Shown here: positions 27,094 through 38,546 of the stretch, one piece after another
Layout of the letters: each line of letters begins with the position of its first letter
How positions within the stretch are numbered: the first letter of the stretch is position 1
NCBI RefSeq assembly: GCF_016919405.1
Contig: NZ_CP070352.1
Location: forward strand, 1,240,001-1,304,000
Length of the DNA: 64,000 nt
Source: Ensifer sp. PDNC004
GTDB taxonomy: Bacteria > Pseudomonadota > Alphaproteobacteria > Rhizobiales > Rhizobiaceae
Reading direction: 5' to 3'
Translations under genes and position numbers: made by a program
The notes under the pieces: model-generated
The model's database searches: none
Seen by the model: the letters and a program-made list of their open reading frames with translations, nothing else
Told to the model about the DNA's origin: nothing

Positions 27094-27728
27094 AGACCCG
27101 TATCGTGGTCACCGGTACCGATACCGGCATCGGCAAGACCATCTTTTCCGCAGCCCTCACCGACGCGCTCGAAGGCTGCTACTGGAAGCCTGTGCAGTCA
27201 GGTCTCGACGAAGAAACCGACAGCGAAACCGTCGCCCTGCTTGGCCGGTTGTCGGCCGACCGCATCCTGCCTGAGGCCTACAGGCTCGCGACGCCGGCCT
27301 CGCCGCACCTGTCGGCGCGGATCGACGGCGTCACCATCGCTCCGGAACATCTGTCCCCGCCCGCGGTGGACCGATCGCTGGTGATCGAGGGCGCAGGCGG
27401 GCTTCTGGTGCCGCTGACGGAGCGCATGGTCTTTGCGTCTGTCTTGGCGCGCTGGCAGATCCCGGTGGTTCTCTGCGCGCGCACCGGGCTCGGCACGATC
27501 AACCACACCCTGTTGTCGCTCGAAGCGCTGCGTCGCCGCGCCATTCCCGTTCTTGGCGTCGCCTTCATCGGCGACGCGCAGGAGGACAGCGAAGCGGTCA
27601 TATCCGAACTTGGCGCCGTGCGGCGTCTCGGCCGGCTGCCGCGACTCGATCCGCTGACGCCCGACCGCCTGCGCCGCGCCTTCGCTGAAAATTTCAACAT
27701 CGCCGATTTCCTGGAGGTGCCGGCATGA
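27090..27728 (+). CDS. bioD: Dethiobiotin synthetase
   Basis: 212-residue ATP-dependent carboxylase that closes the ureido ring of dethiobiotin. The P-loop GTDTGIGKT (9-17) is at the N-terminus, followed by YWKPVQSG and [10 protein letters not shown]. Slightly short of some homologues but with all core motifs. Coupled by overlap to bioF and bioA. Confidence 0.95.
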   Translation: MKTRIVVTGTDTGIGKTIFSAALTDALEGCYWKPVQSGLDEETDSETVALLGRLSADRILPEAYRLATPASPHLSARIDGVTIAPEHLSPPAVDRSLVIEGAGGLLVPLTERMVFASVLARWQIPVVLCARTGLGTINHTLLSLEALRRRAIPVLGVAFIGDAQEDSEAVISELGAVRRLGRLPRLDPLTPDRLRRAFAENFNIADFLEVPA

Positions 27729-28993
27729 GAAACTCCGCCGTCTGGTATCCCTTCACCCAGCATGCGCTGGAATCGGCGATGCGCCGCATCGTCGGCACCG
27801 AGGGTGCCTATCTCGTCGACGAGGACGGCGCGTCGATCCTCGACGCGATTTCGTCCTGGTGGGTCATCACTCACGGCCACCGTCACCCCACCATCATGGA
27901 GGCGATCCGCAGGGCCACGGAGACGTACGACCAGATCATCTTCGCCGAATACACCCACGCGCCGGCCGAGGAACTCGCGCGCGGGCTGATCGAGATCGCG
28001 CCGCCCGGGCTCTCCCATGTGTTTTATTCCGACAGTGGTTCGACCGCAGTCGAGGTCGCGCTGAAAATGGCGCTCGGTTTCTTCCACAACAGCGGCCAGC
28101 CGCGGAGCCGCATCTGTGTGCTGGAGCATGGCTATCACGGCGACACGATCGGCACGATGTCGGCCGGCGAAAGAGGCGTCTTCAATGCCGCCTACGCGCC
28201 GCTGCTTTTCGCCGTCGATCGCCTGCCTTTTCCGGAGCCGGGCCGGGAGCAGGCAACGCTCGACGCCTTCGAACGGGCTTGCGCCTCCGGCGAGGTTGCC
28301 GCCCTGTTGATCGAGCCCCTGCTGCTTGGCGCCGGTGGCATGAAGACCTATCCGGCTTCCGTGCTGTCCGAGCTGAAACGCATTGCCGAACGGCATGGCA
28401 GCCTGCTGATCGCCGACGAGGTGATGACCGGTTGGGGGCGGACGGGCAGCCTGTTTGCCTGCGAGCAGGCCGGGATCACGCCGGATATTCTCTGCACCTC
28501 GAAGGGGCTGACCGGAGGCGCGCTTCCTCTGGCCGCGACGCTTTGCAGCTCGGAGATCTTTACGGCGCATCTTTCGGCCGACCGGCGCAAGACCTTCTTC
28601 CATTCGAGTTCCTACACGGCCAACCCGATCGCCTGTGCCGCGGCACTCGCCAATCTCGCCGTCTGGAGACAGGAGCCTATAGAGGCGCGCATCGAAACCT
28701 TGGGCGCACACCAGCATCGGCATCTGGCGCGCTTCGCCGATGATCCGCGCTTCGCCGACGTCCGCCAGCTCGGCACCATTACGGCCCTCGATCTCGTGGT
28801 GCCGTCCGGCGGCTATCTCGCCGAGGTCGGCCCGCGGCTCCGGGCGTTTTTCCGTAAGCGCGGTTTGCTGATCCGTCCGCTCGGCAACGTCATCTATCTG
28901 ATGCCGCCCTATTGCGTCACCGATGCCGATCTTGGGCGGGCCTATGACGCGATCGACGAGGCGGCGTCGCTCTTCGGGGCAGGGCAGCTATGA
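27725..28993 (+). CDS. bioA: Adenosylmethionine-8-amino-7-oxononanoate aminotransferase
   Basis: 422-residue class III aminotransferase that uses S-adenosylmethionine as amino donor to make diaminopelargonate. WYPFTQH and [10 protein letters not shown] at the N-terminus are characteristic of BioA; the PLP lysine is Lys260 in [10 protein letters not shown] and the PLP Asp is in [15 protein letters not shown]. It overlaps bioD and bioZ. Confidence 0.96.
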   Translation: MRNSAVWYPFTQHALESAMRRIVGTEGAYLVDEDGASILDAISSWWVITHGHRHPTIMEAIRRATETYDQIIFAEYTHAPAEELARGLIEIAPPGLSHVFYSDSGSTAVEVALKMALGFFHNSGQPRSRICVLEHGYHGDTIGTMSAGERGVFNAAYAPLLFAVDRLPFPEPGREQATLDAFERACASGEVAALLIEPLLLGAGGMKTYPASVLSELKRIAERHGSLLIADEVMTGWGRTGSLFACEQAGITPDILCTSKGLTGGALPLAATLCSSEIFTAHLSADRRKTFFHSSSYTANPIACAAALANLAVWRQEPIEARIETLGAHQHRHLARFADDPRFADVRQLGTITALDLVVPSGGYLAEVGPRLRAFFRKRGLLIRPLGNVIYLMPPYCVTDADLGRAYDAIDEAASLFGAGQL

Positions 28994-29979
28994 GGCCCGC
29001 TCGCTCCTCCCGGATTGTCGGCTTCGGCCATGCGGTGCCCGAACGGCGTGTCGCCAATAGCGAGATCGAGATGACGCTGGGGCTTGAGCCCGGCTGGATC
29101 GAGCGCCGCACCGGCATTCGCGAGCGGCGCTGGGCCGCGCCCGACGACACGCTTTCGGGGCTCGCGGCAAAGGCGGGCGCAATGGCGCTCGAGGATGCCC
29201 GCACCCCGCACGGCGATATCGCCCTGGTCCTGCTTGCGACCTCGACGCCGGATCACCTGCTGCCGCCGTCCGCTCCCCTGCTTGCCCACCATCTTCGCCT
29301 TTCGAATGCCGGCGCGATCGACCTTGCCGGCGCCTGTTCGGGCTTCCTCTACGCCCTGACGCTTGCCGACGGCTTCGTGCGGACGCAGGGAAAGTCGGTG
29401 CTGGTGGTGGCCGCCAACATCTTGAGCCGCCGGATCAACCCGGCCGAGCGGGCGAGCGCCGTGCTGTTTGCCGATGCCGCCGGTGCCGTCGTCGTCGCCC
29501 CCAACGATGATCGGAAAACCGGTCTGCTCGGCGTAGACCTCGCCGCCGATGGCAGCCGCTACGACCTGATCTCGATTGCCGCGGGCGGCAGCAACAGGCC
29601 GTTTTCTGCCGACACCAGGCCGCAGGATCTGCTGATGACGATGCGCGACGGGCGCGAAATGTTCGCGCAGGCGGTGGAGATGATGACGGCCTGTGCCGTC
29701 AACGCCATGGACGCCGTCGGCTGCAGCGCGACGGACATCAGTCGCTTCGTGCCGCACCAGGCCAATGCGCGCATCTTCGACGCCGTGTGCGACCGGCTCG
29801 GCATTGCGCCGTCGAAAACGGTGCGCACGATCTCGGACTACGGCAACTCGTCGGCCGCGACCATCCCGCTGTCGCTATCCCTGTCGCACCGGCAAAAGCC
29901 CTTCATCGCCGGCGAAAAGCTGTTGCTGACGGCGGCCGGCGCGGGGCTTGCTGGAGGGGCGGCGGTGCTCGCGATCTGA
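28990..29979 (+). CDS. bioZ: BioZ, KAS III-like enzyme for the pimeloyl moiety
   Basis: 329-residue beta-ketoacyl-ACP synthase III homologue. The catalytic triad is visible as Cys116 (DLAGACSGF), His256 (VPHQANARI) and Asn286 (YGNSSAATI). In Agrobacterium and Brucella, BioZ is reported to condense glutaryl-CoA with malonyl-ACP at the start of pimeloyl-ACP formation, replacing BioC/BioH. Its place as last gene of a bio operon lacking bioC and bioH fits that role. ATG overlaps the bioA stop. Confidence 0.92.
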   Translation: MRPARSSRIVGFGHAVPERRVANSEIEMTLGLEPGWIERRTGIRERRWAAPDDTLSGLAAKAGAMALEDARTPHGDIALVLLATSTPDHLLPPSAPLLAHHLRLSNAGAIDLAGACSGFLYALTLADGFVRTQGKSVLVVAANILSRRINPAERASAVLFADAAGAVVVAPNDDRKTGLLGVDLAADGSRYDLISIAAGGSNRPFSADTRPQDLLMTMRDGREMFAQAVEMMTACAVNAMDAVGCSATDISRFVPHQANARIFDAVCDRLGIAPSKTVRTISDYGNSSAATIPLSLSLSHRQKPFIAGEKLLLTAAGAGLAGGAAVLAI

Positions 29980-30026
29980 TGAGGCGCCGAGGGCAGCAAC
30001 ACCCCGTATCGCGAGGCGCCGTGATC

Positions 30027-31028
30027 TCAGCGCGTTGAGGGCGCAGCGCACGAGCCGCGTTTCATCAGCTTTGGCTGCAGCTTGTATTCTTCCTGCAGCG
30101 CATGGCTGCCGAGCACGCCTTCAAGCGCGAGCCGTGCGATCTCGTCGATCGGCTGGCGAATGGTGGTGAGCCGCGGCAGCACCAGCGAGGCCAGCGGAAT
30201 GTCGTCGAAGCCAACGATCGAAAGGTCGTTCGGAACCCGAAGCCCCATGTCGTCGGCAGCGCGCAACAGGCCGATCGCCTGCTGGTCGCTGGCGGTGGCG
30301 ATCGCCGTCGGGCGGGTTGCTTCGGACTGCGTCAGCAGCTGCTTACCAAGTTCTTCGCCCGAGCGGTAATCGAAGTGGCCTTCGACGATCTGCGGCTGAA
30401 CGTAGTCGCCGGGGTGGCTCTTTCGGAATTCGTCGAGCCGTTGAACGAAGCCGCCGCGGCGCTCGCCGGAGACCTCGGTCGTGCCGGGACCGCTGATGTA
30501 GCCGAGCCGACGATGGCCGAGCGAAAGCAGATGGTCCGCGGCCAGATAACCGCCCTGACGGTTGTCGACGGAGACGAGCGCATGGCCGCTCAAGGGTCGG
30601 TCGACGGTCACTGTTCGCGTGCGCGACGCCAGCCCGTCGGCAAGGCTGTTGCTGACCGGCACGAGGATCAACCCGGCCGGCAATCGTCCGAGCAGGGTTT
30701 CGATCTGCTGCTTCTCTGCGTCCGGGTCGTCATGGGTGTTGGCAAGCAGCACCGAGTAGCCCTCGGCGGACGCCAGCATCTCCACCTGTTTGGCAAGCTC
30801 GGCAAAGAAGGGGTTGGTGATGTCGGGCACGACGAGGCCGATGATGTCGGTCTTGGCGAGCCTGAGGCTGCGGCCGAGAATGTTCGGCCGGTAGCCGATC
30901 GCGTCGATTGTCGCTTCGACCTTTGCCCTGATGTCCTCGCTCACCGTCTTGTTCTTGGCAAGCACACGCGAAACCGTGCCGACAGAGACGCCGGCGCGCT
31001 GTGCAACATCCTTGATCGTCGGGTTCAA
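30027..31028 (-). CDS. LacI-family transcriptional regulator
   Basis: 333-residue repressor with an N-terminal helix-turn-helix (TIKDVAQRAGVSVGTVSRVLAKNKTVSEDIRAKV) and a periplasmic-binding-protein-like effector domain (DIIGLVVPDITNPFFAELAKQVE; PTAIATASDQQAIGLLRAADDMGLRVPNDLSIVGFDDI). The start is TTG 31028, preceded by GGGAGG at 6 bases; no ATG exists in this frame before the helix-turn-helix. It is divergent from a sugar ABC operon whose promoter lies between two perfect LacI-type operators, so it very likely represses that operon until its sugar binds. Confidence 0.92.
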   Translation of the reverse strand: MNPTIKDVAQRAGVSVGTVSRVLAKNKTVSEDIRAKVEATIDAIGYRPNILGRSLRLAKTDIIGLVVPDITNPFFAELAKQVEMLASAEGYSVLLANTHDDPDAEKQQIETLLGRLPAGLILVPVSNSLADGLASRTRTVTVDRPLSGHALVSVDNRQGGYLAADHLLSLGHRRLGYISGPGTTEVSGERRGGFVQRLDEFRKSHPGDYVQPQIVEGHFDYRSGEELGKQLLTQSEATRPTAIATASDQQAIGLLRAADDMGLRVPNDLSIVGFDDIPLASLVLPRLTTIRQPIDEIARLALEGVLGSHALQEEYKLQPKLMKRGSCAAPSTR

Positions 31029-31193
31029 ACGTTGCCTCCCACTTACGCATGTGCGACCGGCGACAAGCGAAAATCGCGCGCCAGATCAAAGTCTTGCACC
31101 AGCGACCGCAGGTTCGCCCGACGGCGCTGGTCTTCCTCTTAAATCAGAGAATGCCGCGAACGGGTAGCAGCTTCCAGCACAATTTTCTTTTTG

Positions 31194-31207
31194 ATGAAAC
31201 GTTTCAT
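31194..31207. promoter_or_regulatory. LacI-type operator O1
   Basis: ATGAAACGTTTCAT is a perfect 14-base palindrome with the central CG step typical of LacI-family sites. It ends one base before a TTGACA-like -35 at 31209-31214. Confidence 0.88.
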
Positions 31208-31208
31208 A

Positions 31209-31237
31209 TTGACAGCTATGCCGCCTTTCTATCTTCT
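31209..31237 (+). promoter_or_regulatory. Putative promoter of the sugar ABC operon
   Basis: TTGACA at 31209-31214 and a weak -10 (TCTTCT at 31232-31237, spacer 17) lie between the two operators, so a bound repressor or a repression loop would block it. Confidence 0.5.
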
Positions 31238-31269
31238 AAAGCTCGAAGCGGACCACGTATACTCATGCG

Positions 31270-31283
31270 ATGAAACGTTTCAT
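31270..31283. promoter_or_regulatory. LacI-type operator O2
   Basis: A second copy of the same perfect palindrome, centred 76 bases after O1 and 40 bases before the binding-protein start. Confidence 0.88.
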
Positions 31284-31322
31284 TGATGGTTGGAGGACCA
31301 TCTTTTCACCGGAGGAGAACCC

Positions 31323-32255
31323 ATGAAATTTTCCCTGTACGCATCTATCGTCGCACTTACCGTTGCCACCGCATTGCCGACGCTTGCCATGGCGGCCGAT
31401 AAACCCGTCGTCGGCCTCGTCATGAAGTCGCTGGCCAACGACTTCTTCAAGAACATGCTGGAAGGCGCCGAGGCGCATGCCAAGAAGCGTGGCGACTACG
31501 AACTCAAAGCCATCGGCATGCAGAACGAGACCGATTTCGAGAGCCAGTTGAACGGTGTCGAGAACTTCATCACGCAAGGCGTGGACGCGATCGTGATTGC
31601 GCCGGCCGACTCCCGCGCCATGGTCGCGCCGCTGAAGAAGGCGATGGATGCGGGCATTGTCGTCATCAATTTCGACGTTTCGCTCGACGAGCAGGCAAAG
31701 AAGGACGCCGGCGTCGATCTGGCCTTCGTTGGCCCTGACAACCGCGGTGGCGCCAAGATGGTCGGTGATGCGCTCGCCAAGGATCTCGGCGCCGGCGGCA
31801 AGGTCGTGATCCTCGAGGGCAATCCGGGCGCGGACAATGCGGCACAGCGCAAGCTCGGCTTCGAGGATGCGATCGCGGCCGGCAAGCTCGATCTTCTCGA
31901 TTCCCGCACGGCGCATTGGGAAACGGAAGAGGCCAATTCCGTCTTCTCGACCATGCTGACGGCGCATCCCGATATCCAGGGTGTGCTCGCCGCCAACGAT
32001 TCCATGGCGATCGGTGTTGTCAAGGCGCTGGACGCGGCAGGCCGCAACGACATCAAGGTCGTCGGCTTCGACAATGTGCCGGCGGTCGCGCCCATGCTGA
32101 AGGACGGCAAGCTTTTGGCAACGGTCGACCAGTTCGGTTCGCAGATGGCGGCGAACGCCATCGACAAGGCGCTCGAAGTCGTGGCCGGCGGTCCCAAGCT
32201 CGAAGGCTGGGTGAAGACCGACATCGAGCTCGTGACCAAGGACAACGTGAAATAA
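31323..32255 (+). CDS. Sugar ABC transporter substrate-binding protein
   Basis: 310-residue periplasmic binding protein of the ribose/xylose (Peripla_BP_4) family. The signal peptide is MKFSLYASIVALTVATALPTLAMA; the mature part has KPVVGLVMKSLANDFFKNMLEGAE, GVDAIVIAPADSRAMV, GGKVVILEGNPGADNAAQRKLGF and VLAANDSMAIGVVKALDAAGR, the usual pattern for a pentose or deoxyhexose binder. GGAGGAG at 31311-31317 fixes ATG 31323. First gene of the operon, downstream of the paired operators. The actual sugar cannot be read from sequence. Confidence 0.9.
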   Translation: MKFSLYASIVALTVATALPTLAMAADKPVVGLVMKSLANDFFKNMLEGAEAHAKKRGDYELKAIGMQNETDFESQLNGVENFITQGVDAIVIAPADSRAMVAPLKKAMDAGIVVINFDVSLDEQAKKDAGVDLAFVGPDNRGGAKMVGDALAKDLGAGGKVVILEGNPGADNAAQRKLGFEDAIAAGKLDLLDSRTAHWETEEANSVFSTMLTAHPDIQGVLAANDSMAIGVVKALDAAGRNDIKVVGFDNVPAVAPMLKDGKLLATVDQFGSQMAANAIDKALEVVAGGPKLEGWVKTDIELVTKDNVK

Positions 32256-32369
32256 CCCTGAGACCGCGCGTGCGCACCGGGCAGCGCCCGGTGCGCTTCG
32301 GCAAGGACAGCATCCGCCGCAAGCCAATGGTTCGCGTGCGCGATTGCTGCGTTTCAAAAGGGCTAGGTC

Positions 32370-33935
<1,566 letters not shown>

Positions 33936-33936
33936 G

Positions 33937-34950
33937 ATGCAAGCACTCGAAAAGACACAATCCGGCGAAACCATCGACACGCGCCGGCTTTCGGGCTGGT
34001 CGCCGAAGGTGCTCCTGCGCGACGCCGGCATCGGCTTGGCGCTCCTGCTTCTGCTCGTCTTCTTCTCGGTCTCGACCGAGCATTTCCTGACGGCCAACAA
34101 CGTCTCCAACATCCTGACGCAGATCACCATCAACCTGATCCTCGCCGTCGGCATGACATTCGTCATCCTGATCGGCGGCATTGATCTCTCCGTCGGCTCG
34201 ATGCTCGCCTTCTGCGCCGTCGTCGGCGGCACGGTGCTGACGATCCCCGATCTCTCGGTGTTTCAGGCGGTCGCGCTGGCAACGCTCGCCGCTGTCGGCA
34301 CCGGCGTCGTCTGTGGTTTCCTCAATGGCTGGATCAGCGCCTTCTGGGGGCTGCCTTCCTTCATCGTCACGCTCGGCATGCTCAATATCGCCCGCGGTGC
34401 AGCACTTCAGGTGACGGATGCGCGCACGATCTATTCGTTTCCGCCGAGCTTCAACGCCTTCGGCTCGCAGATGATCTTCGGCATCCCCGTCGTCTTCCTG
34501 ATCGCGCTGCTGCTCGTCGCGATCGCCTGGTTCGTGCTGTCGAAGACGGTGTTCGGCCGGCTGCTCTATGGCATCGGCAACAACGAAGAGGCGGTGCGTC
34601 TCGCCGGCCATTCGCTGATGTTCTACAAGGTGGCGGCCTTCACGATTGCCGGCGCGCTCGTCGGCATTGCGGCCATGGTCTACATGGCCCGCCTCAACAT
34701 CGCGAGCCCGATCATCGGCATCGGCTTCGAGCTGAACGCGATCGCCGCCGTCATCATCGGCGGCACCAGCCTCAACGGCGGCCGTGGTACTGTGATCGGC
34801 ACGCTGCTAGGCGCCTGCATCACCGGGGTGCTTGCCAACGGCCTCATCCTGTTCGGGCTCAGCGACTTCATGCGCCAGATGATAACAGGCGTCGTCATCA
34901 TCCTTGCTGTCATCATCGACAAGTATCGCGAGCGGCTGACCGGCATCTAG
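33937..34950 (+). CDS. Sugar ABC transporter permease (RbsC type)
   Basis: 337-residue inner-membrane permease of the BPD_transp_2 family with about nine hydrophobic segments. GMTFVILIGGIDLSVGSMLAF and the late GFELNAIAAVIIGGTSLNGGRGTVIGTLLGA are diagnostic. The gene starts one base after the ATPase stop. It would form a homodimeric pore. Confidence 0.92.
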   Translation: MQALEKTQSGETIDTRRLSGWSPKVLLRDAGIGLALLLLLVFFSVSTEHFLTANNVSNILTQITINLILAVGMTFVILIGGIDLSVGSMLAFCAVVGGTVLTIPDLSVFQAVALATLAAVGTGVVCGFLNGWISAFWGLPSFIVTLGMLNIARGAALQVTDARTIYSFPPSFNAFGSQMIFGIPVVFLIALLLVAIAWFVLSKTVFGRLLYGIGNNEEAVRLAGHSLMFYKVAAFTIAGALVGIAAMVYMARLNIASPIIGIGFELNAIAAVIIGGTSLNGGRGTVIGTLLGACITGVLANGLILFGLSDFMRQMITGVVIILAVIIDKYRERLTGI

Positions 34951-35096
34951 GACCTGGGGCCACCGTGCGGGCGGATCGTTGCCCGCCACGACGGACGAGA
35001 CACGGTGAAGGACAGGGTGGTCGGGTCGATGGACCCGCCCGCGGGGATTTCTGCGGCTTAGCTTTCACCGCAGAAGCAAATGGGAAGGTTAGGCTG

Positions 35097-35573
35097 ATGC
35101 TCAAGAACATCGATCCGGCACTGAACGCCGACGTGCTGCACGCGCTGCGCTCAATGGGACATGGAGACCGGATCGCGATCGTTGATGCGAATTTTCCCGC
35201 CGACACCATCGCCCGCCACACCCGGCTCGGTCTGCCGTTGCACATTGCGAATGTCTCGGCCGCGCGTGCGGTGCGCGCCATCCTATCCGTCATGCCGCTC
35301 GACACGCCGCTGCAGCCTTCGGCGGCGCGGTTGACGCCGGACGGGGCGGCGGGCGAGCTGCCGGAGGTGCAGCGCGAGGTGCAGGCCGAGGTCGCGCGCG
35401 CGGATGGTCCTCTTTCGAAGATGTATGCGATCGAGCGTTTCGCCTTCCACGAGGAAGCCAAGCGCGCCTATTGCGTCATCGTCACGGGCGAGGCGCGCCG
35501 CTTCGGCAGCTTCCTCTTCACCAAGGGCGTAGTGTCGCCAGCCAGCCACTGGGACGAGACCGTCGCCGGGTGA
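35097..35573 (+). CDS. RbsD/FucU-family sugar mutarotase
   Basis: 158-residue member of the RbsD/FucU family, which interconverts anomers or ring forms of fucose or ribose so that kinases or isomerases receive the right form. LKNIDPALNADVLHALRSMGHGDRIAIVDANFPA with the conserved His and Asp is the family hallmark; AFHEEAKRAYCVIVTGEARRFGSFLFTKGVV is typical of FucU. I chose ATG 35097 by the GGAAGGTTAGG stretch before it. It ends the ABC operon. No kinase, isomerase or dehydrogenase for the sugar is nearby, so catabolism must be encoded elsewhere. Confidence 0.88.
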   Translation: MLKNIDPALNADVLHALRSMGHGDRIAIVDANFPADTIARHTRLGLPLHIANVSAARAVRAILSVMPLDTPLQPSAARLTPDGAAGELPEVQREVQAEVARADGPLSKMYAIERFAFHEEAKRAYCVIVTGEARRFGSFLFTKGVVSPASHWDETVAG

Positions 35574-35613
35574 GAGCCACCTTGGGATAGTCGGCGGTGG
35601 CGAGCACCACCGA

Positions 35614-36660
35614 TCAAAGGGTCGCAAGTTCCCGATTGGAAAGCACGCCATCATTGGCGCGCCTTATCTCGACCTTCCGTTCGAGCTCCGCGACGATGTC
35701 TTCGCTGAACTCGATCGAGGTCAGCTCGGCGATCTCCGGCAGGGCGCCGGGCGTGAAGACATTGACCTCAACCAGCTTGTCGCCGACGACGTCGAGGCCG
35801 ACCAGGAACATGCCGTCGCGCACCAGCTTGGGGCGCATCTCCTCGGCGACGGCGAGCATCGCCGGGGTGACGACGGCGGCGACAGGCCGGCCGTTGACAT
35901 GCATGTTGGAGCGCAGCTCGCCTTCCGCCGGAACGCGCCGCACGGCGGCGTAGGTGTCGCCGCGCTTGAGCGGCCGGCCGTTCATCAGGAACAGGCGGAC
36001 ATCGCCTTCCGTCGCCGCCGGCAGGTACTCCTGCGCGATCACATAGCCCATCTCGCTGACGGCCTCGAAGATCTGGTTGAGGTTCGTTTCATGGCTGGAA
36101 CCGACCTTGAAGACGTTCTTGCCGCCGGAGCCCTGCAACGGCTTCAGGATGACGCCCTCGGGATGGGCGTCGAGGAAGGACCGGACCTCCTCCATGTGCT
36201 TCGTGATCAGCGTGGTCGGACGGACGACCTCGGGAAAACCCTGCAGATAGAGCTTGTTTTGTGCTGCGGCCAATCCGTCCGGATCGTTGACGACGATCGC
36301 GCCGCGCTCGGCGGCGAGCCGCCCGAAGATGATGCCGGCCTGGGCCGCCCAGGGCCGTGTGGCGGCGTCCTCCGAAGGGTCGTTGCGCAGAAAGAGGATC
36401 TGTATATCCGTAATGTCCAGGACCTCGCGCCGCGTCGCATCACCCCGCAGTGCCGCAATGAAGGTTTCAGCCTTGCGCGGCTTTGCCGTTCCGAGAGAAA
36501 GCGCATGGACGGTCAGTCGGCCGTCGGGTGTCAGAACGAAATCGCCGGGCGTAAGGTAGACGATCTCATGGCCGCGGGCGAGGGCGGCGAGTGCCAGCGA
36601 CGTCGTCGCATAGAACGTCTCTTCGCCCTCGATGGAGTTGACGAGAAAGGCAATGCGCAT
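35614..36660 (-). CDS. Glutathione synthetase-like ATP-grasp ligase
   Basis: 348-residue ATP-grasp protein related to glutathione synthetase. The N-terminal domain (MRIAFLVNSIEGEETFYATTSLALAALARGHEI) is GshB-like; NDPDGLAAAQNKLYL, GVILKPLQGSGGKNVFKV, VIAQEYLPAATEGDVRLFLMNGRPL and LVEVNVFTPGALPEI correspond to the ATP-grasp lysines and Mg-binding Glu/Asn. It is the last of three co-directional genes with a QEGLA metallopeptidase (8 bases upstream) and an N-formylglutamate amidohydrolase-like protein. That context argues for a separate amide-forming role rather than being the housekeeping gshB. Confidence 0.85.
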   Translation of the reverse strand: MRIAFLVNSIEGEETFYATTSLALAALARGHEIVYLTPGDFVLTPDGRLTVHALSLGTAKPRKAETFIAALRGDATRREVLDITDIQILFLRNDPSEDAATRPWAAQAGIIFGRLAAERGAIVVNDPDGLAAAQNKLYLQGFPEVVRPTTLITKHMEEVRSFLDAHPEGVILKPLQGSGGKNVFKVGSSHETNLNQIFEAVSEMGYVIAQEYLPAATEGDVRLFLMNGRPLKRGDTYAAVRRVPAEGELRSNMHVNGRPVAAVVTPAMLAVAEEMRPKLVRDGMFLVGLDVVGDKLVEVNVFTPGALPEIAELTSIEFSEDIVAELERKVEIRRANDGVLSNRELATL

Positions 36661-36668
36661 TCGGTTTC

Positions 36669-38546
36669 CTACTCTGCGATCAAGTCGAGCGGGGACAGTC
36701 CCCCTTGGGCTCGCTGAAGTCGGTCGCGCGCTTTGACCTCATCGAGAAAGATAGGGCGGAGCGCTGCGGCACCAAGGAGGCCGCGCAGGCTGAGCTCCTG
36801 GATCGCGCTGAAATGCGAGGCGGCGATCTTGCCCATCCAAAACGGTTCGAGACTGCCGCCGCGGGCCAGATGATCGAGAAGCTGCAACAGGCCGCGCAGG
36901 TAGATCGCGTCCTTGACCAGCCCGCCGCCGCGATAGATGCGCAGCGTGATGTTGAAGGCTTCGGCGGCGGTAAAGCCATGTCCGTCGACGAGCAGCCGGT
37001 AGGTCTGCGGAAAGGGTGCGCCGTCGAGCATGGCGACGCAGCCGACGACCCGTGCTGCCAGCACGCGCAACCGGTCGATCGTCATGCCGGCGCTCAGATA
37101 TTCGGCAAAAACAGCGAGCCCCTCCTGCATGCCTTCGTAACCGGCCAGTCCGGAGCGGAGGATACGCAGTCCCTGGGCAGAACCGTTGAAATAGGTCAGC
37201 AGATGCACGCCGATCTCGTGGTTGAGCAGCGCCTCGACGCGATCGGCGTCGAGCGCGGAACTCCTGGCAATCAAAAGCTGGCCGCGCGAAACGAGCAGGC
37301 CGGCCGGCAGGTCGTCGCGGATGTCGATGGAGGCGGAAAAATCGGCCGACTGGCGCCGATAGGCCGTTATCATCGCCTGGGCGCGCTCCCTTATGTACTC
37401 GCAATCGCGCCTGTCGGCGCGAGATGACGGGGCGTCGGGATCGGGCGCCGTGCGTGCCAGGATTTCGGAGGCGGCGTCATGAAGCGTGGCTTCCACCGGG
37501 CCGTACAGGGCGCGGCCGAACTCGACGAAGGTGCGGGTTTCCCGCGCCGAGATCATCGACAGCTGCAGGTCGACCTCCTGCTGCTTTTCCCGGTAGAGGG
37601 CATAGAGCAGCGGATCTTCCAGGTGTTCGAAATTGAGCGAGAAGAGCTTCCGTTTGGCCGTCTCGATCTGCAGCGTCAGCGGGCGGTAGTAGAGGCGCGG
37701 GCTCTTGGAGAAGCCGCCTGAGGCGAACTCCGCCCAGGCGGCTTCCGCGTTGATGGGGGTCACTGCCAGCAGGAAGTCGAAGCTCGACGCGATCTCGTCG
37801 ATGCCGCGGTCGGCGCGCACGACGGCATCGACGAAGGCCTTTCGGCCGAAAGCGCGGTGCGTCGGCAGTCGAAAATCGTCCGATTTTGCGCGGGCGAAAG
37901 CGGCAACGGCTCTCAGCCCAGCGTCGAAGACGCTCGCGACCAGCCGCTCGCGCAGTTGCGGATAGATGCGGCGCGTTCCCGGCTCGCAGTAGATCGGCGC
38001 GAAGCGCACCGTCAGATGCGGATAGTCGGGCACAAGCGCCTTTCGGCCTGTCGTCGTCGGGCGCTCGACGAGCGTCACATGCGGCGTGCGGAACTTGCCT
38101 TCGATCGTCGCCGCCGTCTCGATCAAGGCCTTGGCGGCGACCTGTTCGGCGGCGCGCGCGCCGGCGACCACCTCGATCAAGAAGGGCGGAAGGAAGGGTG
38201 CGTCCTTGGCGGGCGGATCGTCGCTTTCCAGCTCGCCGAATTCGAGCACGATGAACAGGCCGAGACGCTGTTCGATCACCCGCCCGACACGTTCGATGAT
38301 TGCGGCGGCGATATCAATATCGGGCGCCAGCAGATAGGCGGCGTTCGCCTGGGCGATGTCGCGCGCCACCGGCTGCTGGTGCCCGGCGGCGATGTGCACG
38401 CAAAGGAAGGGAACGAGGCGGTCGATGTGCAGCCGCCCACCCTCGCCGAAGTCCCGCCGGACGGCGCGGCCCTCCGTCAGCCGGCCGATGGCTTCGTCGA
38501 GCCAGACCGGAGCCGAACTTGTGGGTGCCGCTTTCTCCTCCGTCAT
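36669..38546 (-). CDS. QEGLA-motif (DUF1704, MATCAP-like) metallopeptidase family protein
   Basis: 625-residue protein of the family annotated as flavohemoglobin expression-modulating QEGLA motif protein. The zincin motif HEIGVH (443-448, HExxxH spacing) and the third ligand Glu475 in GMQEGLAVF match the arrangement described for the eukaryotic tubulin carboxypeptidase MATCAP, which belongs to the same DUF1704 family. The catalytic half is about residues 240-600; the N-terminal 220 residues are a separate domain of unknown role. ATG 38546 overlaps the upstream stop by four bases. Substrate unknown; peptide or isopeptide cleavage is inferred. Confidence 0.83.
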   Translation of the reverse strand: MTEEKAAPTSSAPVWLDEAIGRLTEGRAVRRDFGEGGRLHIDRLVPFLCVHIAAGHQQPVARDIAQANAAYLLAPDIDIAAAIIERVGRVIEQRLGLFIVLEFGELESDDPPAKDAPFLPPFLIEVVAGARAAEQVAAKALIETAATIEGKFRTPHVTLVERPTTTGRKALVPDYPHLTVRFAPIYCEPGTRRIYPQLRERLVASVFDAGLRAVAAFARAKSDDFRLPTHRAFGRKAFVDAVVRADRGIDEIASSFDFLLAVTPINAEAAWAEFASGGFSKSPRLYYRPLTLQIETAKRKLFSLNFEHLEDPLLYALYREKQQEVDLQLSMISARETRTFVEFGRALYGPVEATLHDAASEILARTAPDPDAPSSRADRRDCEYIRERAQAMITAYRRQSADFSASIDIRDDLPAGLLVSRGQLLIARSSALDADRVEALLNHEIGVHLLTYFNGSAQGLRILRSGLAGYEGMQEGLAVFAEYLSAGMTIDRLRVLAARVVGCVAMLDGAPFPQTYRLLVDGHGFTAAEAFNITLRIYRGGGLVKDAIYLRGLLQLLDHLARGGSLEPFWMGKIAASHFSAIQELSLRGLLGAAALRPIFLDEVKARDRLQRAQGGLSPLDLIAE